A stretch of DNA of 64,000 nucleotides from Metellina segmentata (GCA_947359465.1 OX375882.1:51837509-51901508), one strand, 5' to 3'. Shown: positions 33,500 to 46,080, counted from the stretch's first letter. The notes: generated from the letters alone by a model not told the origin. Made by a program: numbers and translations.

Positions 33500-35700
33500 A
33501 CATATTTAGCTTTTACAAATCAGAGCGACAAAAGGAAGATATGCCATGATTTCTTGTTCTACAACTGTTCAAACATCGTTGAATGGAAACAATCGACTAC
33601 AATGGAAAACAACGAGACTTATAATAGAACCATTTTCTATTCTTCACTAACAATATCGCTTAACTCATTTGGCAACAAAAGCGTGACAGCCTTATTGTTG
33701 TGTAAAGAATCCATCGAACACAGTACTGAAGCATTGATTAAAATTAACAATACCTCAACGCATGCTAGTTCCCTCTTCTGTTGTGAAAATAGAGCACATT
33801 TGTATGTTACGGTAGGATTTCGAAGGCATTTGGCTAGAGTAAAATGTTCTGAAATCGCTCAGGGGAGAAGGGGCCATTATTACTTGAGTTTATCATTGAC
33901 AGATGCTTAAGAAATGTCAAATACGTGAAACATCCGATTCGAACACAGCATTTCTTATTGAGCTTTGATATGCCAGAAATGACTGATTATTGTTCTCCAA
34001 TCATACGGAAATCAAAGAGGGAACTTTTTTTACAACCGGACTTCTTCGGTTTACATTTTTCTTCGAATTCTATAATTTGTGTAAAAAAGAACTGTAAACA
34101 AATTTATCAATGCATAACACTGAATGTGAAAACTCTATTACTTACTCGAAAAAAAAATTGGAACACAAAAATTAGTTGTCGAGAATGACACGTGGGGGTA
34201 CACCTACTCTCTACGTTTATGAGCGGTGGCAATGGCCTTGGCGATTTTTTGGCGCACTTCTAGTATTGAGTTACAATAAATTAAGGTAACCCATCTGTCC
34301 TTACGTTTGTTGTGGTTTTCATGGCAACCTCGGCAAACGGAAACTTTCAATTTTCATTTTGAATATTCTAGAAAGTTCTTCCAAAATCCGTTAAACTCGT
34401 TTGATTTCGTTGGTTCGTTTGAAATTTTTTCTTTGCTCCCATTGATTATTTTGATTTTAAAATATCCATAGATTGCATTGGTTCTTTTAAATCTTTCTCT
34501 GTGATACCATTGATCCATTTATTTGTATTTCTGTAGTTGTGGAATATTTATTTTTTTAAATAGTTTTCACGAAACAATAAGAGTTTTGTTTTTAAAAAAT
34601 TTTTTTAAACATTTTTTTTTTAAAACATGTCTACTATATTTAGTGTAATTGGTAAGTTTCAGGGTATTCTTACTCAACATTCGCAGCTTAGTTTTTCTGC
34701 TGGTTCACAAATATGTTTTGAAATGTGTTTAAGCTTACTACTTTTTGCGAAAGTTTTTTAGAAAATATACTTTATAAAACGTTCTCAAATGTGTTTTCCA
34801 ACTTTCATTTTCCGTTGTAAAAAGAAAAATATTTTTGAAAGAAAAAGAATTACAAAATAATTATTTCCTTGGCAACTTTAGAAGTGCGCCAAAAAAGCCG
34901 TTGCCATCACTCATAAACGTAGATTGTAGCTGTAACCACGTGGGTTCCCATATGGTCACCTTCCTAGGTACTTACCGCAACCAACGGCGATTTGACGAGA
35001 AGCGGTGTCTTAACCATGGAATAGAAATTAAGAATTGTCCAGAAGGAATATACCACAAAAGAAGCGAGGAGGATTTATAATGAATAGGATTTACTTCGAA
35101 AGCAGTTAGAAGTAGACTTCTATCGAAGAGGAGCATTTAAAAAAGCATAGTTAAAAAAGCATTCGATAGTTAAACAAAATCTTTATTTGTTATGAAAAAC
35201 TTAACTTAACCGTCGATAGTTACGAACTTGACAAGTGAATTCGTGCTCTTAGTTTGGATCCTGGTCGTGGCGTGGATATACGTTGTAAAGCAGAACGACA
35301 AAAGGAAACCATGCATTGATTTCTTGTTAAACAACTGTTAAAATAGCGTTGAATGGAGACAATGCCCGACAGTAAGGACATCTAAACAGTAATTTCATTA
35401 GCAATAATGGTAACATTTAACTTGGAAAAGATTGGATCCATTTTCCAGTCTTTACCAACAATCTAATTGAACTCTTTTGTTTTTGAAAAAGAGTGGAACC
35501 TACTATTGGGTTAAGAAGTCCTTGAACACTATGGAAGCATTGATTACAATTGAATACAATGAACATACAATGGAACTATTTTTCACTAATAATATCGTGT
35601 GTCTCTTGATTTGTTCTAAAACACTTAAAGCTTTGTTGAATGGAGACAATGCTCGAAAGAAAGAAATCTATATAGTAAATTTGATAACATAATGGAAGAC
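33500..35700 (+). repeat. Three diverged copies of a unit of about 100 bp
   Basis: The core TTGAATGGAGACAATGC with a preceding TTCTTGTT.AACAACTGTT is seen near 33550-33595, 35320-35370 and 35605-35660. The flanks AACGACAAAAGGAA precede the first two copies. They are similar enough to be related but too diverged to place in a family; between the first and second lies the inverted-repeat element at 34189. Confidence 0.55.
34189..34942. mobile_element. Inverted-repeat element, unclassified MITE
   Basis: Both ends begin CACGTGG and share TCTACGTTTATGAG (34211-34224 and complement of about 34907-34920), then a GGCAA.GGC...TTTTTTGGCGCACTTCTA block. The repeat arms are about 70 bp with scattered differences. 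I see no convincing target-site duplication, so the superfamily is open. The interior is AT-rich and non-coding. Confidence 0.65.
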
Positions 35701-35939
35701 AGTGGAAACAATGGAATTTACAAAGGAAAACAAAGGACTCTTTTGACTTTGCAACAGAGTGATATCTTTTTTGTTCGGCATTCATGTTGCACTACTAAAA
35801 CACGATCGCTACGTACATATAGCTTGACAGAAACATCCTCTTCTTGATAACAATTAAAAAAATATCTATATTGGAATGATACTATATTTAAGAAACTATT
35901 TCTATGAATTGAATTAATTTCTGGGAGACTCATTCTGTT

Positions 35940-36917
35940 GGTATAAAAAGGATGCTATATAACAAATCAATGTTAACCCCCAAATCCGCCAAATGCAAAA
36001 TTTTGGCGTCCAGCAAGTTAAAAAGTAACCTAAAGGCCATAATTACCTCCAAGATGGGAACTCTGTAAAAGCACTCTAATTGCCCGATGGCGTTGCCACA
36101 GACTCACGAACTAATTAATAGAGACGGATATTTTATCACAATTAAAATTTTCTTGCTACGATAAATGAAGGCATAACAAAAGATGTTCTTAACAAGACCC
36201 ATGAGTGCAATAAACGTACGAATTTTACTCCTAACACACAACTCGCCACCTACCAGGCAAAACCAGATAGCACTTTAGCTCGAAGTGGTAATAAAAGTTA
36301 TTTCTCTTCCGTATAGAACACAAAAAAAATATTCTTTTCGCAACAATAGAAATGAGTAGTAAATGACACCTTAAGAAATGTTAGTGGGAAATCGATTAGT
36401 TTAAATCGTTCGATATATATCTCTCAGCCGAGATACATGTTTATTTCTAGGAACAATTCCCGCCCTTTTCCCATCAAATGGAAAGGAATGTGTGTTTACA
36501 GAACTTTGTTGTGAAGGTGCATAAAAGTAATGAAGAGTGCAATAACTCTTACATCCGGCGGAAGAATGGGAGAGCTATTATGCTAAGCAACTTTAAGAGT
36601 AGTGCTATGAATATTGAGTGTTGAAACTCTTATATTGCGTATAAGCTTGCATTTGTGTTTCGGCATTACGGTTCGGTGAGTAATGTTTTTTCTTTTACAC
36701 TACCGCATTTCATTCATTTCCATATGGTCGGTTCATTTAGTTTCGTATATTTCATCCTTTAAATGAGTTAGCTATGGCTTCAAATCGAAATAGGAGCTCC
36801 ATATTGCTATTTTGAATTCTGATAGAAAATGTTCTTTTCTAAAGAATTCCTTAGAATTCCTGTAAAATTATTTCAAACATGTTCTTGTTACATAAAGAAC
36901 CTAGAATTATACTATTA
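35940..36917. other. Unassigned single-copy-looking sequence
   Basis: It contains a moderately GC-rich, complex stretch (about 35975-36700) with no coding frame and no repeat match inside the window. Its function is unknown. Confidence 0.3.
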
Positions 36918-37433
36918 CTAACCACCGCGTGGTCAGTACGGCGTTAACCGTGACAGTCCTTTTCGTGGGGTCAGTTGTGTCCACTGCTCGCTAATCTCCG
37001 GTGATTGCTTCGAATTCTCATTTGGTTTGCTTCGTAAAGCTAATGGGAATTCGTAGCCGATTGGATAATAGCCATCACCGTCAAATTGTCAAATGCGTCC
37101 AAATTCGAATTGCGAAGAGATCCAATTAGCGTGACGTTACACTCTCTTGCGAAAATATAAATATTTAACTGAAAATTTATTTATTAAAAGAAAATCAAAC
37201 GTACAAAGTATCTATCTGGTGCAAAATTTTCCGCAGATTTCAAATCCGTTGAAATTTTTAGTCTTTATTTAACGATCTAGGAAATAGAAAAAACGATTAC
37301 TCTACCAGTTAAAACTTTATTTCTTTCTTTCTTCGACTGAAATCGTTCCTCCGCAAAATCAAACGAAAACGTAAAAATTAAATTTAGAATTTGTCATCAC
37401 TTTATGGCTCTCTGTTGCCATTCTAAAGAAATA

Positions 37434-39141
37434 CAATAAAACCCCGATTATTCGAGTTTCCGCTTTAACCGAGCTATCAAATATTTCTAGAATTTTTTTT
37501 CTGGTTCTGTATTTTTCATTTTTAAAACTGCCGAAAAAAATTCGGAACCTGATCTCATTAACACTCAGGAAAACGAAATCCAACAACACTGCTCTCCTTA
37601 GTTTTCATTGCATCACGCACCTCTCTAAAAAGTGTGAATTCGAAAGAACAACAGAATCGTTATTCCTGTGGTTCACACAATTGAGAGAGAAGGGAAGACC
37701 AACATCAGGGCCTATGCTATAAGCAAACGCATTGGACTTTCATAAAATCTTCTATGCTGGAGAAGATTTCACTGCTAGTAGTGGATGGTTGGATCGCTGG
37801 AAAAAGAAATAGAATTCAGCAATTAATTATATCGGGAGAAATATTATCAGCTGATTGTGATGCGATGATTAAATACAAAGAAGGTTTTAAAAATCTCATT
37901 GCAAAAGAAAATCTGAAAATGTAGCAACTTTTCAACTATGATGAAACAGGGTTGAACTTTAGAATGTTGCCTTCAAAAACTCTTGCTGTAAAGGATGAAA
38001 GGTCAGCTCCGGGGTACAAGAAAAGTAAAAAAAGATTAACAACATTAGCATGTTCGAATGCATCTGGAAACTTAAAACTAAAGACAATGATTGGAAAGTC
38101 GAAAAAACCTAGAGCATTTAAGAATGTTCATATTCAAAGTTTACCAGTGCATTACTAGAATAAGAAAATGCTTGGATGGATGCAGATTTGTTCAAAAAAT
38201 GTTTTTTTGACGAATTCGTTTCTAACGTTCTTAAGAAATCAAAATCTTCCAAGGAAAGCAATACTATTGCTTATCAATGCTCCCTGTCTCATCCGAATGA
38301 TGATGAATTGGTGAGTGGCCACATTAAAGCTGTCTTTTTTGTCTCCCAATGTCATATCACTAATGCAGATTTTAGATCAAGGTGTTTTGGAGAACGTGAA
38401 GATAAATTGCCGAAAAAAAATTACTAAACGCTCTTATTGAAGGAATTGAGAAAAATAAAACTGTCCCCGAAACACTTAAAAGTTTTAATCTAAAGGATGA
38501 TGTCTACTGGATAGCTGATATATGGGATGAAGTAAAATCAACCCCCATAATAAAGTCATGGAGTAAAATTATCGATACACAGAATACAGAACACCACGGA
38601 AAGTCCAATGAAGGTAGGTCCAGTGAGCTTTAGGATTTAGTCAAGAAACTGCCATTTTCTGAGCCAATCAACGAAGAGGATATACGTTACTGGATAACCG
38701 CTGACGAATAACAAGATATTATAGATAAAATGATCGTCAGTAACGAAAATTAATCTACCGATGATGAGAAGAGAGAGTGGCGATGAAAATCGACATATGA
38801 AAATCTCCCATACAGATAGACTAAAAGCTATGGAAAGTGCTTTTGAATATATAGAACGATAAGAAGTAGAGACACCAGCAATCCTGCTATCCTTAAAAAA
38901 AAGTAGCGAAACATTGCAGTAGAAAAACGCCAAAGTAACGTAAAACAATTAATAACTATTAAGGACAATTAACAATTAAGGATTATATGTAAGAACTCTT
39001 TAATTATTGTAACAGTATGAATTGCATGTGTTGGATCTGTATAAATTTTGTCGTCTACCTACACGATTTATTTTATTTACAATTTTCGCTTTAACCGAGT
39101 TAGTCTTGGTCCACATTAACTAGGATAATCGGGACTCTACT
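37434..39141 (+). mobile_element. pogo/Tigger transposon, decayed
   Basis: The ends are imperfect inverted repeats: AACCCCGATTATTCGAG near 37440 and, as complement, CAGTAGAGTCCCGATTATCC ending at 39141. A second shared block, CGCTTTAACCGAG, lies inside each end. TA flanks both sides (37432-37433, 39142-39143). It is 1708 bp long and carries a broken transposase. Confidence 0.85.
37570..38640 (+). pseudogene. Tigger/pogo (CENP-B/jerky-type) transposase, inactivated
   Basis: An N-terminal CENP-B-type DNA-binding remnant is visible (the SGWLDRWK-like reading near 37780). The DDE_1 catalytic core follows: YDETGLNFRMLPSKTLAVKD (near 37940), SAPGYKKSKKRLTTLACSNA (near 38010) and MIGKSKKPRAFKNV, then a stop at 38156. 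WMDADLFKKCFFDEFV follows near 38174. Downstream pieces include LKSFNLKDDVYWIADIWDEV near 38480. The usual length is about 450-550 codons. At least four stops or shifts are present. Confidence 0.87.
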
Positions 39142-39321
39142 GTAATAATTTAATTAAATGCCCATTATATTAATTTTAAAATTTTCTAGATTAAATTTTA
39201 AAATTCGAGCTCGTACAAAACTTTAAAAATTCGGCAAATTTGATTACTGTAAGTGCCATAGATTCGTTAGGACAAAGCGTACACGCAGACAAAGAAACAT
39301 TTCCTTTTATAATAGTAGAGA

Positions 39322-42300
39322 TTCTACATAGAAATGATTCTTTACAGCATGTTATGCAAAAAAATATATATATCTAACGAATAAATTATATAAAGAATTT
39401 ATAATGTATTCTTTATAGTACATTCTTACTATATATAGATTCTTAAGAGCATGTATAATTCTCAAGAACATGTTCTTATTTTCGCAGATATCACAGAGTG
39501 TGTTCATACGTACATATAATAAGTTACGTATCATAGAATTGTACATACGTATCATAGAATAAGTTACGTATTATAGAATTGTACATACGTATCATAGAAT
39601 AAGTTATTTTACATGGGAATATGTTCTTATACAACGAATGAGAACTGGTACACACAGAATGTCTTCTTATCACACAAGGACATCATAGAATACGTTCTTA
39701 TCGCTAACAGATATCTTAGACTGTTATTTTCATGCATATAATTCTTTCAGAATAATGTCTTTTAGAATACAATCCACATAATATAAAGTACAGATTTCGA
39801 AAACGTATGCAAACATTTATGCTCCACTTTTTACTCTAACTATTTTATCAGAACATTTTGACGCATTGCAAAATTTTTATCTTAGTTACCTATTCTACCT
39901 CAACTTCGGATTGGTAGATTTATGTTGCAGACATACTCATTTATTATAAACATTAAGTTTGGAAGAAATGCTCCAAAAAATTGAATTCCTTTTATTATCT
40001 TGATATCACTGTATTTCGTGTTTTAATTAAAATTATATGCATGTACTATAATTAAGTTGCAAAATCACAATTAAATTTTCCATTTTAAATTGATGACTAT
40101 ATTCATGACTTTATTTTGGATAGCAAAATTATTCTGACTGAGATACATATATTGAAGTTATTATGGTCTTAAATAGTTTAAACCTACTGGTCTCCGACGG
40201 GATTTCTCATCATTAGAAAAAAAGTATGACCAGAACTTTATCTCTTCATCCTCTAAACTTCTGTAATATCCTTGTGACGAGATATCTCGTTATTAACAAA
40301 ATTGGTCAGACCTTAATGGACAATGTATCTCGTTGAATCCACTTCGAAGGTTAAACAGACCAGATCGATGTGGGAATGTTTACTAAGAGCTGAAGAGATC
40401 ACATAATTTACTTTATTAGGAATGTTTGTAATAGCGCACAAACAAAATTAACTAATAAGGAACAAAATAGTCCATGCTTAGTTAACTCTATTATTCTTAT
40501 AGAAACGCTCGCCTCATTTAAGATCTTTGGAAAACTTTATTTATTCCTTGAGACTTCACTTTCAGTTATTCATAAATAAAAGCAATAAACACAAATACAA
40601 AACCCTTTATGCGTTAGTTTTTTAGTTATGATTAAAATATTTTTGTGAATTATTCGTATTATTTATCGTATAGTATTATTCACTTCAATGGATTTGGAAA
40701 GAAGTTATTGTTACTGTATAACAAGTTGCTCATAATATGCAAGTAGCAAATTTAGATATCTTGATATACTAATGAAAACAAAACTTTTATTTGTACAATA
40801 AAAGCACTCAATAACAGATCCACTTCGTAGGAAAATTTACATTATAGTTTCTGACAGAATAATTTTTACTTGCCGAATACACAAGAGAAAACGAAATAAA
40901 TTTAAAAAGCTGCACAACAAATGTAATCGCGAGTTTTCTGCAGAAACTTGCATCACACATCAGAGAAAAACTTCCACTATCAAATCATAATCCTCTACAG
41001 ACTTCAAGTTTTAAAAATACACAGCACAACCGTATTATTATTCAGCGCAATTCTTTCGAAGAACTTAGATTTTAAGAATTCTTCTAACACATCGATGCGA
41101 CAGAGAAAGTGAGACAAGAGGAATGCAATACAGATCCGAATTTTGTTCTTTTTCTGTCTGACATCCAGGTATCGCAGAGTTCTTAGAATACCGGCACATC
41201 GACGAAGAGATGCCAGAAACTGAACTCTTATCTCTCCGTAAAAAATAAAGCGAGAATATATTCAAGATAAAAATACCCTGGATAAAATCTGTAATTCAAA
41301 GCAGATGCCGCTTGCTTTACTTTAAGAGATATTATTGCATTCATTTCGAGAACCAGAATGCAGCTTAAGGTGCTAATACTCGCGAATTGGAAAGGAAAAA
41401 TTTGCATGCCCAACACCTTTTAGTGAAAGTTCGAAGAGAAAAATGGCACTACCTCTTTTCTAATATGCTGATCGAAGCAGTATCTTGACGGTCCAATGTG
41501 AATAGAGCTAATATTCAAATTTCTCCGAATTATGTTTCATCTATTTCTTTAAGAAAAAAGTCTGATTAACGTCAGCTAGATATATTCGGAAGTCTATCGC
41601 TGATTTTGAAAATATTTTTTTCCCTTCAGAAATTGGAATTTTTGACAGCGCCATCATACTTGAATTTTTAGAAACATACAATGGTCTTTGTATTTTACTT
41701 TGATGCATTACAAGGTTGGTGGCTTTTAGGGTGGTTTTGCTTTTCCGTTGCATCGGATGGTATTAAATTTTTTTGTGAAGTCATCAAGCGTGTAATGATA
41801 TTTGAGGAAGTGGACAAAAGAGAAAGTCAGTCCCTTTGTCGCGCCATTGACATCCTACCAGTACCATCGTTAAGTCGTCCATGTGGTTTTGACTAGTTAC
41901 TTTTTACGTCAAGATGTAAGAAATTTTCATAATCACCAGGTGTATCGTCATCAAGATAGTGCCACGTCTTTAATGATGGAGCCTGAGAGCAGAACGTGCT
42001 TGAAACTGAGACGTACGTCGCAGAACGAAGTCTTTGCTGAACAATTTTCCTTTGATTTTATCCAAATTTTGACCAATTTTTTTGGAAATCATAAGTTACG
42101 ACGTTCTGAAATGAAAAGCGCGCTCCGTGCAACACACTTTTTTTTTAAACTACGGAACAACATTCCTACACCGCCTAAATCACCACAAACACTTTATAAA
42201 TAACACATCTTCTATGTCAATGACAAAATATTTAATTACAAAAGTTATCGACAAATTCTGAAATTGTACCTTGGTTTTAAACAAAGTAAATTAATTAATT

Positions 42301-42940
42301 TTGATGTTTTATTATAAAAATGTAATACATATTTAGCATAAATAATTAATAATAAATGTATTTATTATATAATTACCCGATACTTGTGTTTTATGTCTGT
42401 TTTTGATTTTACTGCAGTTTCAAAATTCGGACAAGATGCCTGCAGAACAATTGAAATTGCTTAAAGTTGTGTTGCAGAACACTGAATATAATTCGACATT
42501 TGGGTGTAACAGCAACCTTTTTTTCTATTTTCATTACTTGAAAAACATTGCTTGATGTTGCTCGGACTAGATATACTCGAGCCTCATAAGAAACCCAACC
42601 AACTAATTTATCCATTTTGTGTAGCTTTAAAGTAAAACTAATGATCTCACTTTTTGTAGTCGGTATGTTTTCACGCATGTTTTTTGAACTTTTGAATTTC
42701 AATACGCACAGTTCCTTATTGAATAACTTCGGGGGTTGATCCCGGTACGTTTCCAATATTGTGTAGTTCCAGCGTGATGGTAATTAAATAGCTACCTACG
42801 TACTTACTTACCTTATTTAATGAATTATTATGTGTCAGTATATCTGTTTTGTTGCTGTTTGCAAATGACAAATCAATAAGGAACTCAATGTATTTTGATA
42901 AAACTTTAGATATCTTGTACACTAGGGTACAGCTTAGATA
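39322..42940. other. AT-rich stretch without supported gene
   Basis: Apart from the short tandem repeat at 39500-39605, I recognise no exon, transposon end or repeat here. ORFs of 60-115 codons occur at the frequency expected by chance for such sequence. Confidence 0.45.
39500..39605 (+). repeat. Minisatellite, about 40-bp unit, 2.5-3 copies
   Basis: The unit has CATACGTATCATAGAATAAG followed by TTACGTATTATAGAATTGTA. Copies begin near 39508, 39544 and 39584; the first is diverged. A wider region (39330-39730) is rich in GTTCTTA and ATAGAAT motifs. Confidence 0.85.
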
Positions 42941-42949
42941 TAAAGACTT

Positions 42950-43720
42950 TTTGTGGCAACGCTTTTGGTATGCCATGAAGCATCCAAGGAAGAATTTCTT
43001 CCCCTATTTAGGCTTAGCAGAAAATAATGAAAATAATTAACAAAAATAATTTTTTTTAAATCAACACATTTGATAATTTGTACTACTATTTGGTAAGTTT
43101 TTTTTTAATGTAAAAATATTTACTTGTTCTGAAATAATACTTTAAAGTTGTCCAAGTTTAGTATTTTGCATTCGTTTACGTCAAATGTTTTGGTTTGTTG
43201 CAACGCTTTTGCCATGCCATGAAGCTTTTATCACTTTATATCACCGACGAAGAATTTCTTGGCTCTTTTAAATTTAGCGAAAAATAACAAAAATAATTAA
43301 CGAAAAGAATTTAAAAAAAAATGAACACAATTGTTTATTCGTACTACTACTTGTTGTAACTTTAATGTAAAAAAATTTACTTCTGAAATATTCCTTTAAA
43401 GTTGGTCCAAGTTAAGTATTTTGAATTCGTTTAAGTCCAATGTTTTGTTTTTTTGCATCGCTTTTGGCATGCCATGAAGCTTTTAGCATTTGATATCAGC
43501 AAGGAAGAATATCTTCACCCTTTTAGGTTTAGCGAAAAATAATAAAAATAATTAACGAAAAGAATTTTTGATCAAATCAACACAGTTGATTATTGGTACT
43601 ACTACTTTGTAAATTTTTATTTTACTGTACAAATATTTGCTTTTTCTGAAATATTTTTTGCTTTGAAGTTGGTCCAAGTTAAATATTTTGTAATAGCTTA
43701 AGTCGAATGGTTTGGTCGGT
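42950..43720 (+). repeat. Tandem array, about 255-bp unit, three copies
   Basis: The units begin around 42950, 43195 and 43450 with GCAACGCTTTTGG.ATGCCATGAAGC. They pass through GAAGAATTTCTTC, AATAATTAACGAAAAGAATT, TACTACTACTT and TCTGAAATA, and end with AAAGTTGGTCCAAGTTAAGT. Copies differ by roughly 15-20 percent by eye. No coding. Confidence 0.9.
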
Positions 43721-44239
43721 TGATTGGAGTTTATGGCGCAAGTGAATAGTTGGCCATGCAGCTCTAAAGGCAAGACAGACAACGCCAAGAGATAGACGTA
43801 CCCACAGAAAGAAATTCTAATGGAAATATATAATATTAATTTTATAAAATCACTTTAATTCAAGCAAGCTTGAGTTATTTAGATATGATAATATTTACAA
43901 TAAGATAATTATTTACAAACCTGAATAAAATTTGAAATAATCGCTAGAGTGCCGTAATCCCACTCAAGCGAGATGCTTTTCCCTGCCTCACCTCCCTATA
44001 AAAAGAACACCAAAATCGTTGCCATTAAGAAGTCTTTATATTAAAGCCGTTCCCAACAAACTATAACTTAGTGAATAGTAAATTTGACGTTACGTTGCTG
44101 AATTTCTATGCACATTTTTCTTTAAAACGCTTTTTTACCATACTTGAAGCAAGTTACAGCATGCAGTTCCAAACCTGGGAATGTTGGAAAGATTGAGTCA
44201 GGTAATAAATTCATTATTAACGGTAAAATATGTGTTTGC

Positions 44240-44830
44240 CATACATTGTTAGGAGGAATTCTTTTGTCGCGAAAGGTCCCAACGAAGTCATCCGTATAAT
44301 TTCACCTCTGCGCTAATGGAATGCTCAGACCTCCGGGCTGCAGCCCATCAATTATTTAATCCGGAATCTCGCCAAAAGAAAACCGAAGCTCTAACGTACC
44401 TCATTTAATACATTGTCAAGTCAAACACCGAAACATTCCGTAATGGAATGGGAGAGACAAACGCGCTATCTGAATTCCTTTGAAGTTAAAAAACCCGATT
44501 CCCCCACTTGTCGCAAATGCGGAATGATTATTAATGTATTTTACTCGAGGTCTCCCTTCTGGGTTGAGACAAAGAGAAGTGTGAGCAGACACTGCAGCAG
44601 ATGCGCATTCGAATGTTGACACAAATCGCTCTTTTGGTTCTACGAGTGCCCATCAATAATTCTCCTGGAATGAGGCTTAAGAAGATCCCCTCCCCCCGGG
44701 GGTGCTTCACCTACAGACGAGAAAACATTCTTCGATATTTACGGAAAGATTATGGAAATTTCCTTGTTCCCAGCTGTGTGTGTTTCTGTAAATAATCTGG
44801 TCCTGAAAGACAAACGGGTTGTGATAACAA
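44240..44830. other. Higher-GC island, no repeat seen
   Basis: Complex sequence of higher GC than its surroundings, without a supported ORF or a match elsewhere in the window. It may be a conserved non-coding element; this is composition-based guesswork. Confidence 0.25.
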
Positions 44831-45234
44831 TTGTGATGGTGTGTTATCTCGGATCTTTCACGAAAGGTGAAATAATTCTGGTTTATTGATGTGATGCTGA
44901 CTGGTGTAGGTGGCAATTAGATAAGGGATATTTTATAGAAATTTGAAACATCGAGTTTTAATTAATGTTTAATTTTGTGAAGGGCTGTCTTCTTTTAAAA
45001 TGTCCGATTTCCAAACACTTTTGTTTTTTATTTGGAATTTTATATGCAATTGTTATATTCCGTGCTACATTTACCTGTTTGTGAGCCTTTCCTGTTTGCA
45101 TATATTTAATCTTCAAAGTTGTATCGAAAAGACATATCTAGTTCATAAAGATACCGTCAATTTTGTTATTGATAAGATAACCTCGTCATCAAGAATGCCG
45201 ATGGTATTCCGAATGAAGATATTGCCGTTTCTTT

Positions 45235-45830
45235 ATGATGACGAGATCAAGTCCAATAGAGGTATATGATGCATGAAGGTATTGCCGCACTCCCCCTCCA
45301 ACCGATGATGACGAGATCAAGTCCAATAGAGGTATAGGATGCATGAAGATATTGCCGTTCCCCCCCCCCCCCCCGATGATGACGAGATCAAGTCCAATAG
45401 AGGTATATGATGCATGAAGGTATTGCCGCACCCCCTCCCCCGATGATGACGAGATCAAGTCCAATAGAGGTATAGGATGCATGAAGATATTGCCGTTTCC
45501 CCCCCCCCCGATGATGACGAGATCAAGTCCAATAGAGGTATAGGATGCATGAAGATATTGCCTTCCTCCCCCCCCCCGATGATGACGAGATCAAGTCCAA
45601 TAGAGGTATATGATGCATGAAGGTATTGCCGCACCCCCCCCCCGATGATGACGAGATCAAGTCCAATAGAGATATAGGATGCATGAAGATATTGCCGTTC
45701 CCCCCCCCCCCCGATGATGACGAGATCAAGTCCAATAGAGGTATCGGATGCATGAAGATATTGCCCCCCCCCCCCCCCGATGATGACAAGATCAAGTCCA
45801 ATAGAGATATCTGATCCATGAGGATCTTGT
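45235..45830 (+). repeat. C-tract minisatellite, about 68-bp unit, nine copies
   Basis: Units starting GATGATGACGAGATCAAGTC lie at about 45235, 45304, 45375, 45442, 45510, 45578, 45644, 45713 and 45779. Each ends in a C-rich run of 7 to 17 bases. Two variants alternate: type A (TATATGATGCATGAAGGTAT) and type B (TATAGGATGCATGAAGATAT). Confidence 0.95.
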
Positions 45831-45899
45831 CAGTTTTACTAACGATGAGACAACTACCAGGAGAGTTAAGGTAAAAATAAGCAACCACTTTGTATTCCA

Positions 45900-46080
45900 G
45901 CACTGTGACATCGTAAAAAAACTCAGTTGTGCTTGACCTTTAGGAGGGTCTCTTGCAGGGCAGGTAATAATTCCATCGTGTCATCGGAATGCCGAATATA
46001 TTATGATTGGTAATTTTTTGGCGCCAAACGACTTGAGAAGAGAAGGTGAAATATTGAGCGTCTTGTGCAGGTGGTGTTCG
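45900..46080 (+). repeat. Single-copy relative of the 58-kb satellite
   Basis: Blocks shared in order with 58000-58255: CTGTGACA/TTGTGAGA, GTGCTTGACCTTTAGGAGGG versus GTGCTCGACTTTTAAGAAGG, CGGAATGCCGAATA, GACTTGAGAAGA and TGAAATA...TGCAGG. It is a diverged dispersed copy, not arrayed. Confidence 0.6.

Larger units (their letters stand above)
36918..39321 (-). mobile_element. Non-autonomous Helitron interrupted by a Tigger element
   Basis: On the minus strand it starts TCTCTACTATTATAAAAGG (complement of 39303-39321) after A. It ends with a hairpin (CTGACCAC / GTGGTTAG, one mismatch) and TTAG at 36918, a one-base variant of CTAG, before T. The block with TAAGTGCCATAGATTCGTTAGG is shared with the other two Helitrons. 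One shared module lies at about 37210-37285. The Tigger at 37434-39141 is inserted within; without it the Helitron is about 0.7 kb. Confidence 0.8.

Noticed and set aside
33554..33910. 118-codon ORF as a gene
   Set aside because: It starts within a diverged repeat unit, lacks any recognisable domain or splice context, and its length is not exceptional for this composition.
41681..41896. 71-codon ORF with hydrophobic start
   Set aside because: There is no family similarity I can recognise, no splice signals in a sensible place and no repeat support; it is likely a chance ORF.
45235..45830. CRISPR-like array
   Set aside because: Units are contiguous tandem repeats without unique spacers, in an animal genome.
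45189..45903. ORFs with repeated HPIPLLDLISSSSGGGG
   Set aside because: They are translations of the 68-bp minisatellite; frame survival reflects a near-multiple-of-three period in part of the array.
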